From NCBI GenBank assembly GCA_006226755.1, contig SBGE01000042.1:1-32461 (forward strand): a stretch of 32,461 bases of DNA, written 5' to 3'. The notes under the pieces are model-generated. The model was not told the DNA's origin. It did no database searches and was given only the letters and a program-made list of their open reading frames with translations. The stretch's first letter is position 1, and each line of letters begins with the position of its first letter. Of the stretch, positions 6,582 through 14,023 are shown piece after piece. This DNA comes from Deltaproteobacteria bacterium. GTDB lineage: Bacteria > Bdellovibrionota > Bacteriovoracia > Bacteriovoracales > Bacteriovoracaceae. Both the position numbers and the translations under genes were made by a program.

Positions 6582-8228
6582 ATGAGCTCAAATAAAGACA
6601 CCATTCCCGTTGTTTCTCTTTTCGGAAGTTCAGAAGAGAATTTTTACCAACTAGGACTTAAAGACAGAGAGTCACACTCGGATGTCCTCAACCACATCAA
6701 AGGTCTGATCAAAAGTCCTTGGCAACGAGTTGATAAAGCTGTTCAACAAGTTGCTGGAATTATTGCAAATCAAGGTTTAAATCACTGTCCTGGATTTCAA
6801 AAAAGAGTGCTGGCCTATGCAGAGGGACTCGACGCAGACCCGGCAGATATTACCTTGGCAATCATGATTCCCGAGATCGTAAGCTTCATGACAAGGTGGG
6901 TACCCGGTATTCCGACCTCCCTTTTGGGGTGTTCAAGTTTTTTTGCTTGGGACGAACAAACAAACTCACCTATGCATGGAAGAGTTTTAGACTTCCCTCT
7001 GCAGGGAACCTATGACAAAAGAGAAAGAGCGATCTATTCGAAACTTGATAACGGTCCGACCATGTTGAGTTTTTCTGCAACAGGTTTCCCCTACCCATCA
7101 ATAACAACACTAACTTCTGAAGGTGTAACCTTTGCTCTTCATCAAAAATTTACAGATACTTTCAATTCAAAGGGTATTCCTATTTTTGAACTCATTTTTC
7201 AAATGCTTCAAAATTGTGGAGATTTAGAGTCTACAGTTGAGTTTTTGAAAAAAAACAATTCAATTACAACTTGGGCCTTCTACATGAGCTTTCAAAATGG
7301 AGATGTTCTGGCATGTGATGTTATGGGTGAAGATAAAACATTTAATACCTACAAAATAGAGCCTGGTAAGATTATTTACTTCAACAATTGTCTTGAAAAC
7401 CCTCGTTGCCAAAAAGCTCACTTCCTCCCCATGGGAATAGCTCCCTACAATAAAATGCGGTGGGATGTTGCCGATCAAAAAATAAAAACATTAAGTAAGG
7501 AAAAGAACCTCAATCAACTAAAACTACTCAAGGCGATTGCAACCCCCGTTCCAACAAGGGGAAAGACATCGGCCACAAATTGGAAAATGGATACTGTTAC
7601 ACCGAGTTCTATTTCAATCATGACAATGAATGCAAAATCAGGTGAATCACTTTATCTCCCTGGACCTGCTCCAAAATTCTATCAAAAAGACTATCTCAAA
7701 TTTGAAAATTGTTTTTCTGAAGATGGACCAAAACAAAGTTTGAAGTCTTCCACTAAAACTAAAACTTCCCGAGACAAAATCCTCGGAAATAGAAGCTTGA
7801 TGGAAGCACAAACGTGCTGGGATCGCTCAGACTATCATGGAGCTTATCATAATATCCAAATGGCCATAGATCTATTTGACGGAATGCCAGAGTCCTTTAT
7901 CGCTAGATTTTTCTTTGCAGTTCTACAATACATTCATGAACCACATGAAAAAGTGAGAAATCATCTCTTGGCCGAATTTTATGAACTAAAAGACAAGCTT
8001 CCTCCTTACCTGAACGATCATTGCATACTTTTCATTGCAAGACTTGAAAAAATCCTACAAGGAAAAACTACGATGCGCTCAGGTGAAATTCAACATGAAT
8101 TACTTAGAAAAATTATGGCCTTTGAAAGAAAACTACCCAGACTCTTTTTTCATAAGGCAACAGCAGTTTTGATGAATCCAAGAATTGACAATCTTGATGT
8201 CATTTATGCTCACGTGAAAGCTATTTAA
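6582..8228 (+). CDS. C45-family Ntn-hydrolase/acyltransferase with helical C-terminal extension
   Basis: 548 residues. The first 380 match the acyl-CoA:6-aminopenicillanate acyltransferase (C45) group of Ntn hydrolases: an N-terminal helical segment with the conserved YAEGL motif (residues 79-83), then LLGCSSFFAWD, whose Cys117 would be the autocatalytically exposed nucleophile, then MHGRVLDFPL, corresponding to the family's 'GRN.D'. These enzymes cleave or transfer acyl groups on amides. Residues about 395-548 are extra for the family and look helical and TPR-like (AQTCWDRSDYHGAYHNIQMAIDLF). There is no signal peptide, so it is probably cytoplasmic. A weak GGTGA lies about 9 nt before the ATG. 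It ends 1 nt from the convergent kinase gene. Natural substrate unknown; N-acyl lipids or amino acids are plausible. Confidence 0.8.
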   Translation: MSSNKDTIPVVSLFGSSEENFYQLGLKDRESHSDVLNHIKGLIKSPWQRVDKAVQQVAGIIANQGLNHCPGFQKRVLAYAEGLDADPADITLAIMIPEIVSFMTRWVPGIPTSLLGCSSFFAWDEQTNSPMHGRVLDFPLQGTYDKRERAIYSKLDNGPTMLSFSATGFPYPSITTLTSEGVTFALHQKFTDTFNSKGIPIFELIFQMLQNCGDLESTVEFLKKNNSITTWAFYMSFQNGDVLACDVMGEDKTFNTYKIEPGKIIYFNNCLENPRCQKAHFLPMGIAPYNKMRWDVADQKIKTLSKEKNLNQLKLLKAIATPVPTRGKTSATNWKMDTVTPSSISIMTMNAKSGESLYLPGPAPKFYQKDYLKFENCFSEDGPKQSLKSSTKTKTSRDKILGNRSLMEAQTCWDRSDYHGAYHNIQMAIDLFDGMPESFIARFFFAVLQYIHEPHEKVRNHLLAEFYELKDKLPPYLNDHCILFIARLEKILQGKTTMRSGEIQHELLRKIMAFERKLPRLFFHKATAVLMNPRIDNLDVIYAHVKAI

Positions 8229-8229
8229 T

Positions 8230-9261
8230 CTATTTCTTTTTCTTGTTAATGATCTTATCGAATTCTTCAGGCGACATATTCTCCATTACGTCTTTGATTA
8301 TGGCACCAGATACTTTTTTACGAAGTCTATCTCCAGCACCTCTACGCTCATCTGCATAAACCTTCTCAAGAAGTTTAACAACACCCGTTCTGTCGGCCGT
8401 ATCTTGGGTAACACAATATTTATCCAATTCTTTTACACATTCTTTCAGTGTAGAAAAACGATCTTTTGGTTTTTCATTAAGCATGGTCATTACGACATTA
8501 TCAACACTCTTTGGAACAGAAGTTCTAAAACTAGATGGAATTGGAACTTCACACTTATCAACATTTCGAAGTGTTTGAACAACTGAAGGTGCTTTAAAGA
8601 GAGGTTTCCCACACAAGAGTTCCCAAAAGACAATTCCTAATGCAAATTGATCAAATCGATGATCATATTTTTTCCCATTAACATACTCCGGCGACATATA
8701 CGAAGGTTTCCCTTTCACTGCACCAGTTTGTGTTTTGACTTCATTATCTTCTGTTTTTGCAATTCCAAAATCAATGACTTTTACTTGTCCTTCAAATGAG
8801 ACCATGATGTTCTGGGGTGAAATATCACGATGAACCAGGCCCATCTCTCTATCGTTAAAATCATCTCTGAAATGATGAGCATAATTTAATCCCTGCGCAG
8901 CTTCTTTTATAATCCATGAAATGATTGGAACTGGAATTTTGCGTTTCCTCTTTTTCATATGTGTAATCAGTTCTTTAAGACTGACCCCATCCACAAATTC
9001 CATTACACAATAAAGCATGTCATCATGCCTTCCATAATCATAGATCGTTGTTAAATTAGGATGATTGAGCGGAAATGCTGCTTTGATTTCTTCAAGAAAG
9101 AGTGTGTCGAACTGTTTATCTTCGAGCCTTGAAGGCTTGATGGTTTTTATAACAACCAGTCTGTTGGCCAACTGCTTTTTTTCTAGAGCAAGCTGAACCT
9201 TTCCAAAGCCACCTTCTGCAAGATCCTTTACGATAATGTAATTTTTAAATCGTACAGTCAT
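8230..9261 (-). CDS. Hanks-type Ser/Thr protein kinase
   Basis: A 343-residue soluble kinase. The Gly-rich loop is AEGGFGKV (15-22), the ATP-binding Lys is K39 in VVIKT, the catalytic loop is HRDISPQN (144-151), DFG is at 164-166 and the activation segment ends in SPEY (190-193). All catalytic residues are present, so it should be active. The HRD-x-SPQN form is common in Myxococcota and Bdellovibrionota kinases. The C-terminal 80 residues form a helical, Lys-rich tail without PASTA, TPR or membrane segment. The ATG overlaps the SDR gene's stop (ATGA), with AAGGA 5 nt upstream, making it the last gene of a coupled hydrolase-SDR-kinase operon. Substrates may be those neighbours, which is inference from context. 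Confidence 0.92.
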   Translation of the reverse strand: MTVRFKNYIIVKDLAEGGFGKVQLALEKKQLANRLVVIKTIKPSRLEDKQFDTLFLEEIKAAFPLNHPNLTTIYDYGRHDDMLYCVMEFVDGVSLKELITHMKKRKRKIPVPIISWIIKEAAQGLNYAHHFRDDFNDREMGLVHRDISPQNIMVSFEGQVKVIDFGIAKTEDNEVKTQTGAVKGKPSYMSPEYVNGKKYDHRFDQFALGIVFWELLCGKPLFKAPSVVQTLRNVDKCEVPIPSSFRTSVPKSVDNVVMTMLNEKPKDRFSTLKECVKELDKYCVTQDTADRTGVVKLLEKVYADERRGAGDRLRKKVSGAIIKDVMENMSPEEFDKIINKKKK

Positions 9262-10028
9262 TTATCCTTCTTGAATATCTTGGTGGATAGTAATTTATTA
9301 GCATTCATAAGAAGATCAGGTGCAAACCTGTTAATTGTCTTAAGCACCTTACCTGAAGAATCAGGGATGATATGTCTTTCTTTATTCAAAAGCGCTTCAA
9401 CTATCTTTTCACCTGCCTTTTCGGGACTAGTCGTTAAGGCCTGTAACTTCTCAGGAAATCCATTCTTGTGACCAATTTTCATGATATCTGTCTTGATAAA
9501 TCCTGGAGTAATGAGACTAATATATACAGGAATGTCCTGTGCTCGAAGTTCAAGCCCAAGACTCTCAGTAAACCCAACTACTGCATGCTTACTGGCAGAG
9601 TAACTGCACATGCCAGAAGGGGAAATATGTCCGGCCATTGAGGCCATATTGGCTATATGTCCGCCACCTTTACCTTGAAAAAACCGCAACCAATAGCGAG
9701 TTGAGATAACAAGGGAGTTAAAATTAATATCCATGACTTGTTGCCATTTTTGATCTGACTCATCCAAAAACAATTCTAAGTTTGCTATGCCTGCATTATT
9801 AATCACCATAGTGACTTCTGGATATTTACCTGAAATACGACCCATTACTTTTTCAACGTCATCTAAGTTTGATAGATCCAATTGAAAATAATCCAAAAGA
9901 GAAAGTGATCCCTCAGACTTCTCTTGCAAATCAGAACCAATAACTCGATGACCTCTTGATATAAAAGAAGAGGCCATGCATTTACCGATTCCTCCATGAA
10001 CTCCAGTAATCAACACAACTTCACTCAT
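9258..10028 (-). CDS. Short-chain dehydrogenase/reductase
   Basis: A 256-residue classical SDR. The NAD(P)-binding motif is TGVHGGIG (8-15), followed by GSDLQEK with an Asp at the end of beta-2 that favours NAD(H). It also has NNAG with the conserved Asn helix (MDINFNSL), and the catalytic set Ser (ANMASMAG), Tyr and Lys in YSASK. The C-terminal part (SLITPGFIKTDI) fits substrate-loop sequences of this family. It would oxidise or reduce an alcohol/ketone on a lipid-like substrate. It overlaps the upstream hydrolase and the downstream kinase by ATGA on both sides, so all three are translationally coupled. Exact substrate unknown. Confidence 0.92.
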   Translation of the reverse strand: MSEVVLITGVHGGIGKCMASSFISRGHRVIGSDLQEKSEGSLSLLDYFQLDLSNLDDVEKVMGRISGKYPEVTMVINNAGIANLELFLDESDQKWQQVMDINFNSLVISTRYWLRFFQGKGGGHIANMASMAGHISPSGMCSYSASKHAVVGFTESLGLELRAQDIPVYISLITPGFIKTDIMKIGHKNGFPEKLQALTTSPEKAGEKIVEALLNKERHIIPDSSGKVLKTINRFAPDLLMNANKLLSTKIFKKDK

Positions 10029-10843
10029 AGATTATCTCCATTTACGAAAGACTTAATTCTTTGACAAAGACTCTGAACATCGTCGAGCATCGGCCAATGT
10101 CCACTTTCCAAATCAACGATACTCCAATTCGAATATCGTTTATCCATTTCTTTTTGTTGAGGTCGATTAAGAAATGGATCTTCAGTTGACCAAATGTAGA
10201 GAATTTCGTTTTTCCAGAAAGAATCATCTAGAAAAGAAGAAATATCTTTTAAGAGTGATTTGTAAAAATGAAAACCATTCAAAATATTTTCATTATAAGA
10301 ACTTGGAATATTTAGTACAGAGCTTCTCCCTATACGTGCAGCGCTTTTTCTAATCTCACTCCAATATTTACCTAATAAGGTTTTATTCACAAAAGGAAAC
10401 TGAAAAAGCGACATATATGAACTTTTCATCAATTGAATAGGATTGAATTTTCTATCAATAAGCATCTGGCCGGAAAGAGTATTTATGCAAATCAGTCTTG
10501 TACTATCAGGGAGGAACTTTAACATTTGATGAGCATATGGCCCTGCCATGTCATGGGCGATCAAAGTAACAGGAGTCAATTCGGCCATAGCAAATGATAA
10601 AATCTCTCTGTAGTATTTCGCCAAACTCTCCAACCGATATAAATCTGAAAGATTGCTTTCATCGGTTACCGTGCCAGGTGCACTAGGACAAATCAGATTA
10701 TAATCTTCATCCAAGTCTTCACAAACCTTATCCCAAACTCTCATGTTGTCTGGGAAACCATGAAGAAAGAGCAGAGTTTCTCTTTTGGAATCAAAAGTGT
10801 TTCCGAGGTAGAGCCGATGATTCCATTCTTTTAACTCAATCAT
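10025..10843 (-). CDS. Alpha/beta hydrolase with Asp nucleophile (epoxide hydrolase/dehalogenase-like)
   Basis: A 272-residue alpha/beta-hydrolase. The oxyanion-hole motif is LFLHGFPDNMRVW, the HGFP form typical of epoxide hydrolases. The nucleophile elbow reads IAHDMAGP, with Asp where esterases and lipases have Ser, as in epoxide hydrolases and haloalkane dehalogenases. The acid and base appear to be in WSTEDPFL and ESGHWPML. No signal peptide. ATG 10843 is preferred to an upstream TTG at 10858, which has no ribosome site; the ribosome site of the ATG is itself weak. It is the first gene of the hydrolase-SDR-kinase operon. Probable chemistry is hydrolysis of an epoxide or halide; physiological substrate unknown. 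Confidence 0.85.
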   Translation of the reverse strand: MIELKEWNHRLYLGNTFDSKRETLLFLHGFPDNMRVWDKVCEDLDEDYNLICPSAPGTVTDESNLSDLYRLESLAKYYREILSFAMAELTPVTLIAHDMAGPYAHQMLKFLPDSTRLICINTLSGQMLIDRKFNPIQLMKSSYMSLFQFPFVNKTLLGKYWSEIRKSAARIGRSSVLNIPSSYNENILNGFHFYKSLLKDISSFLDDSFWKNEILYIWSTEDPFLNRPQQKEMDKRYSNWSIVDLESGHWPMLDDVQSLCQRIKSFVNGDNL

Positions 10844-10870
10844 AATACCGATTTTCAAGGGGTTATATTA

Positions 10871-10899
10871 ATTATCATCTCAAAATGCCCTTCATACAA
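10871..10899 (-). promoter_or_regulatory. Candidate promoter of the hydrolase-SDR-kinase operon
   Basis: Minus-strand TTGTAT (10899-10894) and GATAAT (10876-10871) are 17 nt apart. The -35 hexamer lies in the spacer of the inverted repeat at 10886-10907. Start would be about 20 nt before ATG 10843. Confidence 0.4.
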
Positions 10900-10907
10900 G
10901 TAGGGCA
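10886..10907. promoter_or_regulatory. Inverted repeat (candidate operator) between divergent operons
   Basis: TGCCCT (10886-10891) and AGGGCA (10902-10907) are 6-bp inverted arms separated by 10 nt, giving a 22-bp site with half-site centres about 16 bp apart. It covers the -35 of the leftward promoter and abuts the rightward extended -10, so one regulator could control both operons. The regulator is unknown. Confidence 0.4.
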
Positions 10908-10915
10908 AAATTCTT

Positions 10916-10924
10916 TGGTATAAT
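10916..10924 (+). promoter_or_regulatory. Extended -10 promoter of the PF10118/M24-like operon
   Basis: TGGTATAAT is a consensus extended -10 (TGn plus TATAAT, 10919-10924). The -35 region (near ACAAGT) is poor, as expected for this class. The ATG at 10941 is 16 nt downstream, so the leader is very short. Confidence 0.5.
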
Positions 10925-10940
10925 GAATTGAGAGGTGCCA

Positions 10941-11756
10941 ATGAAGCCACGAAATATCATTCATAGAAAGCCAAATTTCACCTTTGAAGAAGAGTTTGAA
11001 AAACATTGGCTTGGTGGTTCACCTTTTAAAACTCATTTTCTAAACAGTCTTACCTTGATCTTCCCAACTGGCGAAAAATACTTTATCAGATCGATCAACA
11101 AAGTATTAAAGAAGGTAAAAAAGAAAAATCTGAAGCAAGAGGCCTATCAATTCATCAAACAAGAGGCCCAACACTCAATGGAACACGAAAAGTTTTTTAA
11201 AGTCCTCGAACGTCAAGGATATGACATTAGAAAACTTGTAGGAATTCTCGACAAGTTGGTCACAAATTATTTTGAACCCTTCTTTTCAAAAGAATCCAAT
11301 ATGGCAATCACCTCAGGACTAGAACATATTACGGCCCTGTTGGCCGAAATCTCATTAGAAGAAAATTTTCTAAAAGAAGCTCCTCAAAAATTGCAAGAGT
11401 TGTTTAATTGGCATGCTGCTGAAGAAATTGAACATCGAGCTGTAGCTTTTGACGTTCTTAAAGAAATCGACGATAGCTACCAAAAAAGACTTCTAGGAAT
11501 CACAGTGGCCTATGTCCTCATGTCTGCCTATGCTGGAGTTTCAACTGTTCATTTACTCCATCAAGACAAGTTATTATTCAAAAAAGAAACTGTAAAAGAT
11601 TTCACCAGTATGTTTTTTACAGATGAAAAACTTTTCTTCAAAGCTGTCTCAATATTTTTCAGATATCTCGACCCAGATTTTCATCCAGACAAGCAAGATA
11701 TAGATGAATTGTCTGAATCTTTTTTTAATGTCTTTCAAATGGCAAAGGTCGCTTGA
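10941..11756 (+). CDS. Predicted metal-dependent hydrolase, PF10118 family (ferritin-like)
   Basis: A 271-residue protein resembling the 'predicted metal-dependent hydrolase' family (PF10118/COG3687). All-helical, with metal-ligand motifs EAQHSMEHEKF, a glutamate helix (SGLEHITALLAEISLEE) and AAEEIEHRAVAFDV. These E-x2-H pairs on four helices fit a diiron ferritin-like centre. The family is uncharacterised biochemically and often lies near SDR and lipid-metabolism genes, as here. ATG 10941 is used because GAGAGG sits 5 nt before it; a GTG 6 nt upstream would bury that site. The stop overlaps the next gene's ATG (TGATG). It could be an oxygenase rather than a hydrolase. Confidence 0.8.
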   Translation: MKPRNIIHRKPNFTFEEEFEKHWLGGSPFKTHFLNSLTLIFPTGEKYFIRSINKVLKKVKKKNLKQEAYQFIKQEAQHSMEHEKFFKVLERQGYDIRKLVGILDKLVTNYFEPFFSKESNMAITSGLEHITALLAEISLEENFLKEAPQKLQELFNWHAAEEIEHRAVAFDVLKEIDDSYQKRLLGITVAYVLMSAYAGVSTVHLLHQDKLLFKKETVKDFTSMFFTDEKLFFKAVSIFFRYLDPDFHPDKQDIDELSESFFNVFQMAKVA

Positions 11757-12622
11757 TGGATCATTATATTGCCAGAAACCTAAAATTTGTTCAAGAATTG
11801 GCCCTAGACTGTGCAAGGGAAATTTTTCTCGATTTAAGAATTGGTATGACGGAAAAAGAAGCTGCCAACTTAATGGAAGAATGGTTAAAAAATAAAGGTG
11901 TTAAAAAATATTTCCATCGTCCCTTTGCCTGGTTTGGAGAAAGAACACTTTTTTCAGATTTTTCAAGACCTCTTCCACTATTGCAAAAAAAAACCTGGGG
12001 AGACTTCAAATTACCAAGTCTTAAATCACCACTTCCCCATTTTGGTTTGGAGTTTCTGCCAACCAAAAAGAAACTTGAAACGAACATGCCAGTGATTTTG
12101 GATGTCGCTCCTGTTCATAATGATTTCTTTGCAGATATCGGATATGCCGCTTTCTTTGGGGAAAACCAACTCCACAAAGAAATGATGTACTTTCTAGAAG
12201 AATTAAAAGACGAAATTCCAAAAATTGTAAAAAGTAAAAAAATAATTGGCGAGATCTATGATGAAGTTGACAAGCTACTTATCAAACAAAGTTACAATAA
12301 TTGTCACCAACTCTATCCACTCGGTGTCCTAGGACACAAAGTGGGGCTTTTCCCCAATTTAAAAGGTATAAAAATACCAAGAATCAACTTACTAGGTTTT
12401 GAGCCCGAAGCTTTTGCCTTTTTATTGAAGCAAAACCCTACTGCTCCAGTGAAGTACAATCAAGAGACACCCTTTTTAGCTGAAGGAATCAAAGAGAAAA
12501 TATCCGATGGATTCTGGGCGATTGAACCTCATATTGGTAAAGATGATATAGGTGTCAAATTTGAAGAGATTCTTGTGGTTGATGGAGAGAAAGTTGAATG
12601 GCTCTCAAGAATGGATCTTTAG
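11756..12622 (+). CDS. M24-fold (methionine/Xaa-Pro aminopeptidase-like) protein
   Basis: A 288-residue protein with the 'pita-bread' M24 layout. Five candidate metal ligands are in order: Asp in VILDVAPVH, Asp in FADIGYAAF, His in GVLGHKVG, Glu in AIEPHIG and Glu in KFEEILVV, which matches the D-D-H-E-E set of dinuclear aminopeptidases. The N-terminal part (RNLKFVQELALDCAREIFLDLRIGMTEKEAA) also fits. A lengthy insert (residues 55-105) is unusual. In this family some members are peptidases and others only bind partners. The ATG overlaps the preceding stop, so it is translated with the PF10118 gene. The stop overlaps the convergent PilZ gene by 4 nt. Substrate unknown. Confidence 0.75.
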   Translation: MDHYIARNLKFVQELALDCAREIFLDLRIGMTEKEAANLMEEWLKNKGVKKYFHRPFAWFGERTLFSDFSRPLPLLQKKTWGDFKLPSLKSPLPHFGLEFLPTKKKLETNMPVILDVAPVHNDFFADIGYAAFFGENQLHKEMMYFLEELKDEIPKIVKSKKIIGEIYDEVDKLLIKQSYNNCHQLYPLGVLGHKVGLFPNLKGIKIPRINLLGFEPEAFAFLLKQNPTAPVKYNQETPFLAEGIKEKISDGFWAIEPHIGKDDIGVKFEEILVVDGEKVEWLSRMDL

Positions 12623-13251
12623 TTTAAAAATTCGAATCCTACTCGGTAAACCAACTGACTGGTGAGAACTTTATCCACTGGCGCTTTATTTCTCACAATA
12701 CAGATTTTTCCAACACATTGATCAACAGAGCTTTCTTTAACGATAACTTTTAGTTTCATATGAAACGCTTCATACTGCGACTTATTGATCAGAATTGCCA
12801 TCCCACCTTCTGAGATATCGAGAATATTCACTTTCATCTCATCCTGACTATCAAAAACCAAAATTGCAGTATGGTAAGACTGGAGACCAAAATTCTTGCG
12901 TTCACTGGCCCTGGAGTTATCAATCTTTAAAATCGATGGCCGGTAGATCCACACTTCCTTATCTTCAACCCGATCAATCTTGGTTTTGAAAATCATTTGT
13001 TTATAAGGAGAATGAAAAAAGAGTTCCTTCTTTTTGTCGAAATTGAAAAGATGACCCTTTTGAGCTCGTATTTCTAGTCGATCTTGCATTCCATTATATT
13101 GATAAATAAAACCCTCAGCAAAATAATGGGTCTCATCATAGCTTTGCCATATTTTGATCACTGATTTCGTCTTGGAAATATCCTTCAAAATCTTGCGAAT
13201 CATCTGCGTATTCGCAATATCAATTTTCTCATTTTTCTGATCTTCACTCAT
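12619..13251 (-). CDS. PilZ-domain protein (candidate c-di-GMP receptor)
   Basis: A 210-residue soluble protein. The PilZ domain is at about residues 112-210: the RxxxR loop is RASER (114-118) and the D-x-S-x-x-G motif is DISEGG (145-150), followed by the expected beta-barrel strands (MAILINK, MKLKVIV, VYRVGFEF). Both c-di-GMP-contact motifs are intact. The N-terminal 105 residues form a second domain of beta strands that recalls the YcgR N-domain, though I cannot confirm this. C-di-GMP receptors control motility and predatory growth in Bdellovibrio. There is no obvious Shine-Dalgarno before the ATG; a TATAAT lies 8 nt upstream, so the message could be leaderless. Confidence 0.85.
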   Translation of the reverse strand: MSEDQKNEKIDIANTQMIRKILKDISKTKSVIKIWQSYDETHYFAEGFIYQYNGMQDRLEIRAQKGHLFNFDKKKELFFHSPYKQMIFKTKIDRVEDKEVWIYRPSILKIDNSRASERKNFGLQSYHTAILVFDSQDEMKVNILDISEGGMAILINKSQYEAFHMKLKVIVKESSVDQCVGKICIVRNKAPVDKVLTSQLVYRVGFEFLN

Positions 13252-13300
13252 TAGTTAAGATTATAACTCAGAAATGAAATATGAGGAGAAAGGGTTGATT

Positions 13301-13933
13301 TTACTCTAATCCAAGAGCAGAAGCATAAAAGTTGACTGTTTCACCTAGGAGTTCTTCGACTTCACTTTCAACTTCTCCTTCAAGCCAATGATGAAAAATC
13401 TGAACAATTCCGCCAATGATACACATGGCCGCTACTCGAGGATGAAGTTTTTTAATTATTCCTACACTCATTGCCATTGCCAGTGTCTGTTCAGAAGTTT
13501 CGACTAATTCGAGATAATAGGCGGACATTTTACGATCAATCTCTGAGCTGACAGCTCGTCCTTCTCGAAAAAGAAATTTGCCCGCGACTTGATTGGCCGA
13601 CAATGTTTCAGCTAGCATGCGTGCCTCACTCAAAAATATATCCTTGATGCCGGCTTCACTGTCTATGTTCTCATGAACCCAGATAAGCGTCTTACCAATC
13701 TGCTCACGAAAATTATCCAAGCACTTCTCAACCACTTCTTCCTTATTCTTATAATAAAGATAGAAGGTTCCCTTACCGACTTTTGCTCTGGCAATGATGT
13801 CCTCAATTCGGGTCGGATGAAAGCCTTTCTCAAGAAAAACCTCTAATGACGCTTGCATAAGAAGCTCGGATTTATCAGTATTTTTACTTGATTTCGATAA
13901 GTTGGAATAATTTGTAGGAGTTGAGTCTTGCAT
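13301..13933 (-). CDS. TetR-family transcriptional repressor
   Basis: A 210-residue TetR-type regulator. The N-terminal helix-turn-helix covers about residues 22-70 and has the standard signature: LLMQASLEVFLEKGFHPTRI, then EDIIARAKVGKGTFYLYYKNKEEVV. The remaining 140 residues are the helical ligand-binding domain with no recognisable ligand. AAGGTG precedes the ATG by 6-7 nt. It is transcribed away from the hydroxylase/desaturase gene at 14024, and a 20-bp palindrome lies between them in the desaturase promoter. This gives a textbook layout of a local repressor sensing a lipid or hydrophobic ligand. The PilZ gene follows 49 nt downstream on the same strand and may be co-transcribed. Confidence 0.9.
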   Translation of the reverse strand: MQDSTPTNYSNLSKSSKNTDKSELLMQASLEVFLEKGFHPTRIEDIIARAKVGKGTFYLYYKNKEEVVEKCLDNFREQIGKTLIWVHENIDSEAGIKDIFLSEARMLAETLSANQVAGKFLFREGRAVSSEIDRKMSAYYLELVETSEQTLAMAMSVGIIKKLHPRVAAMCIIGGIVQIFHHWLEGEVESEVEELLGETVNFYASALGLE

Positions 13934-13970
13934 TTTTTACACCTTATCTCGCTTATTCTTAAAAAGCTAT

Positions 13971-13999
13971 TTGCAATACTGACCAGTCAGTATTATACT
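13971..13999 (+). promoter_or_regulatory. Sigma-70 promoter of the hydroxylase/desaturase gene
   Basis: TTGCAA (13971-13976) and TATACT (13994-13999) are exactly 17 nt apart. The predicted start is about 18 nt before ATG 14024, just ahead of the AAGGAG ribosome site. The spacer is almost wholly occupied by the palindrome at 13975-13994. Confidence 0.6.
13975..13994. promoter_or_regulatory. TetR-type operator palindrome
   Basis: AATACTGAC and GTCAGTATT form perfect 9-bp inverted arms around a 2-nt centre (CA), 20 bp in all. The core TGAC..GTCA is like operators of FadR/AcrR-type TetR proteins. It spans the -35/-10 spacer of the desaturase promoter and lies between the TetR gene and its probable target, so binding should block transcription and could also autoregulate the repressor. 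Confidence 0.75.
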
Positions 14000-14023
14000 A
14001 TATCTCATCAAGGAGATCAAACT

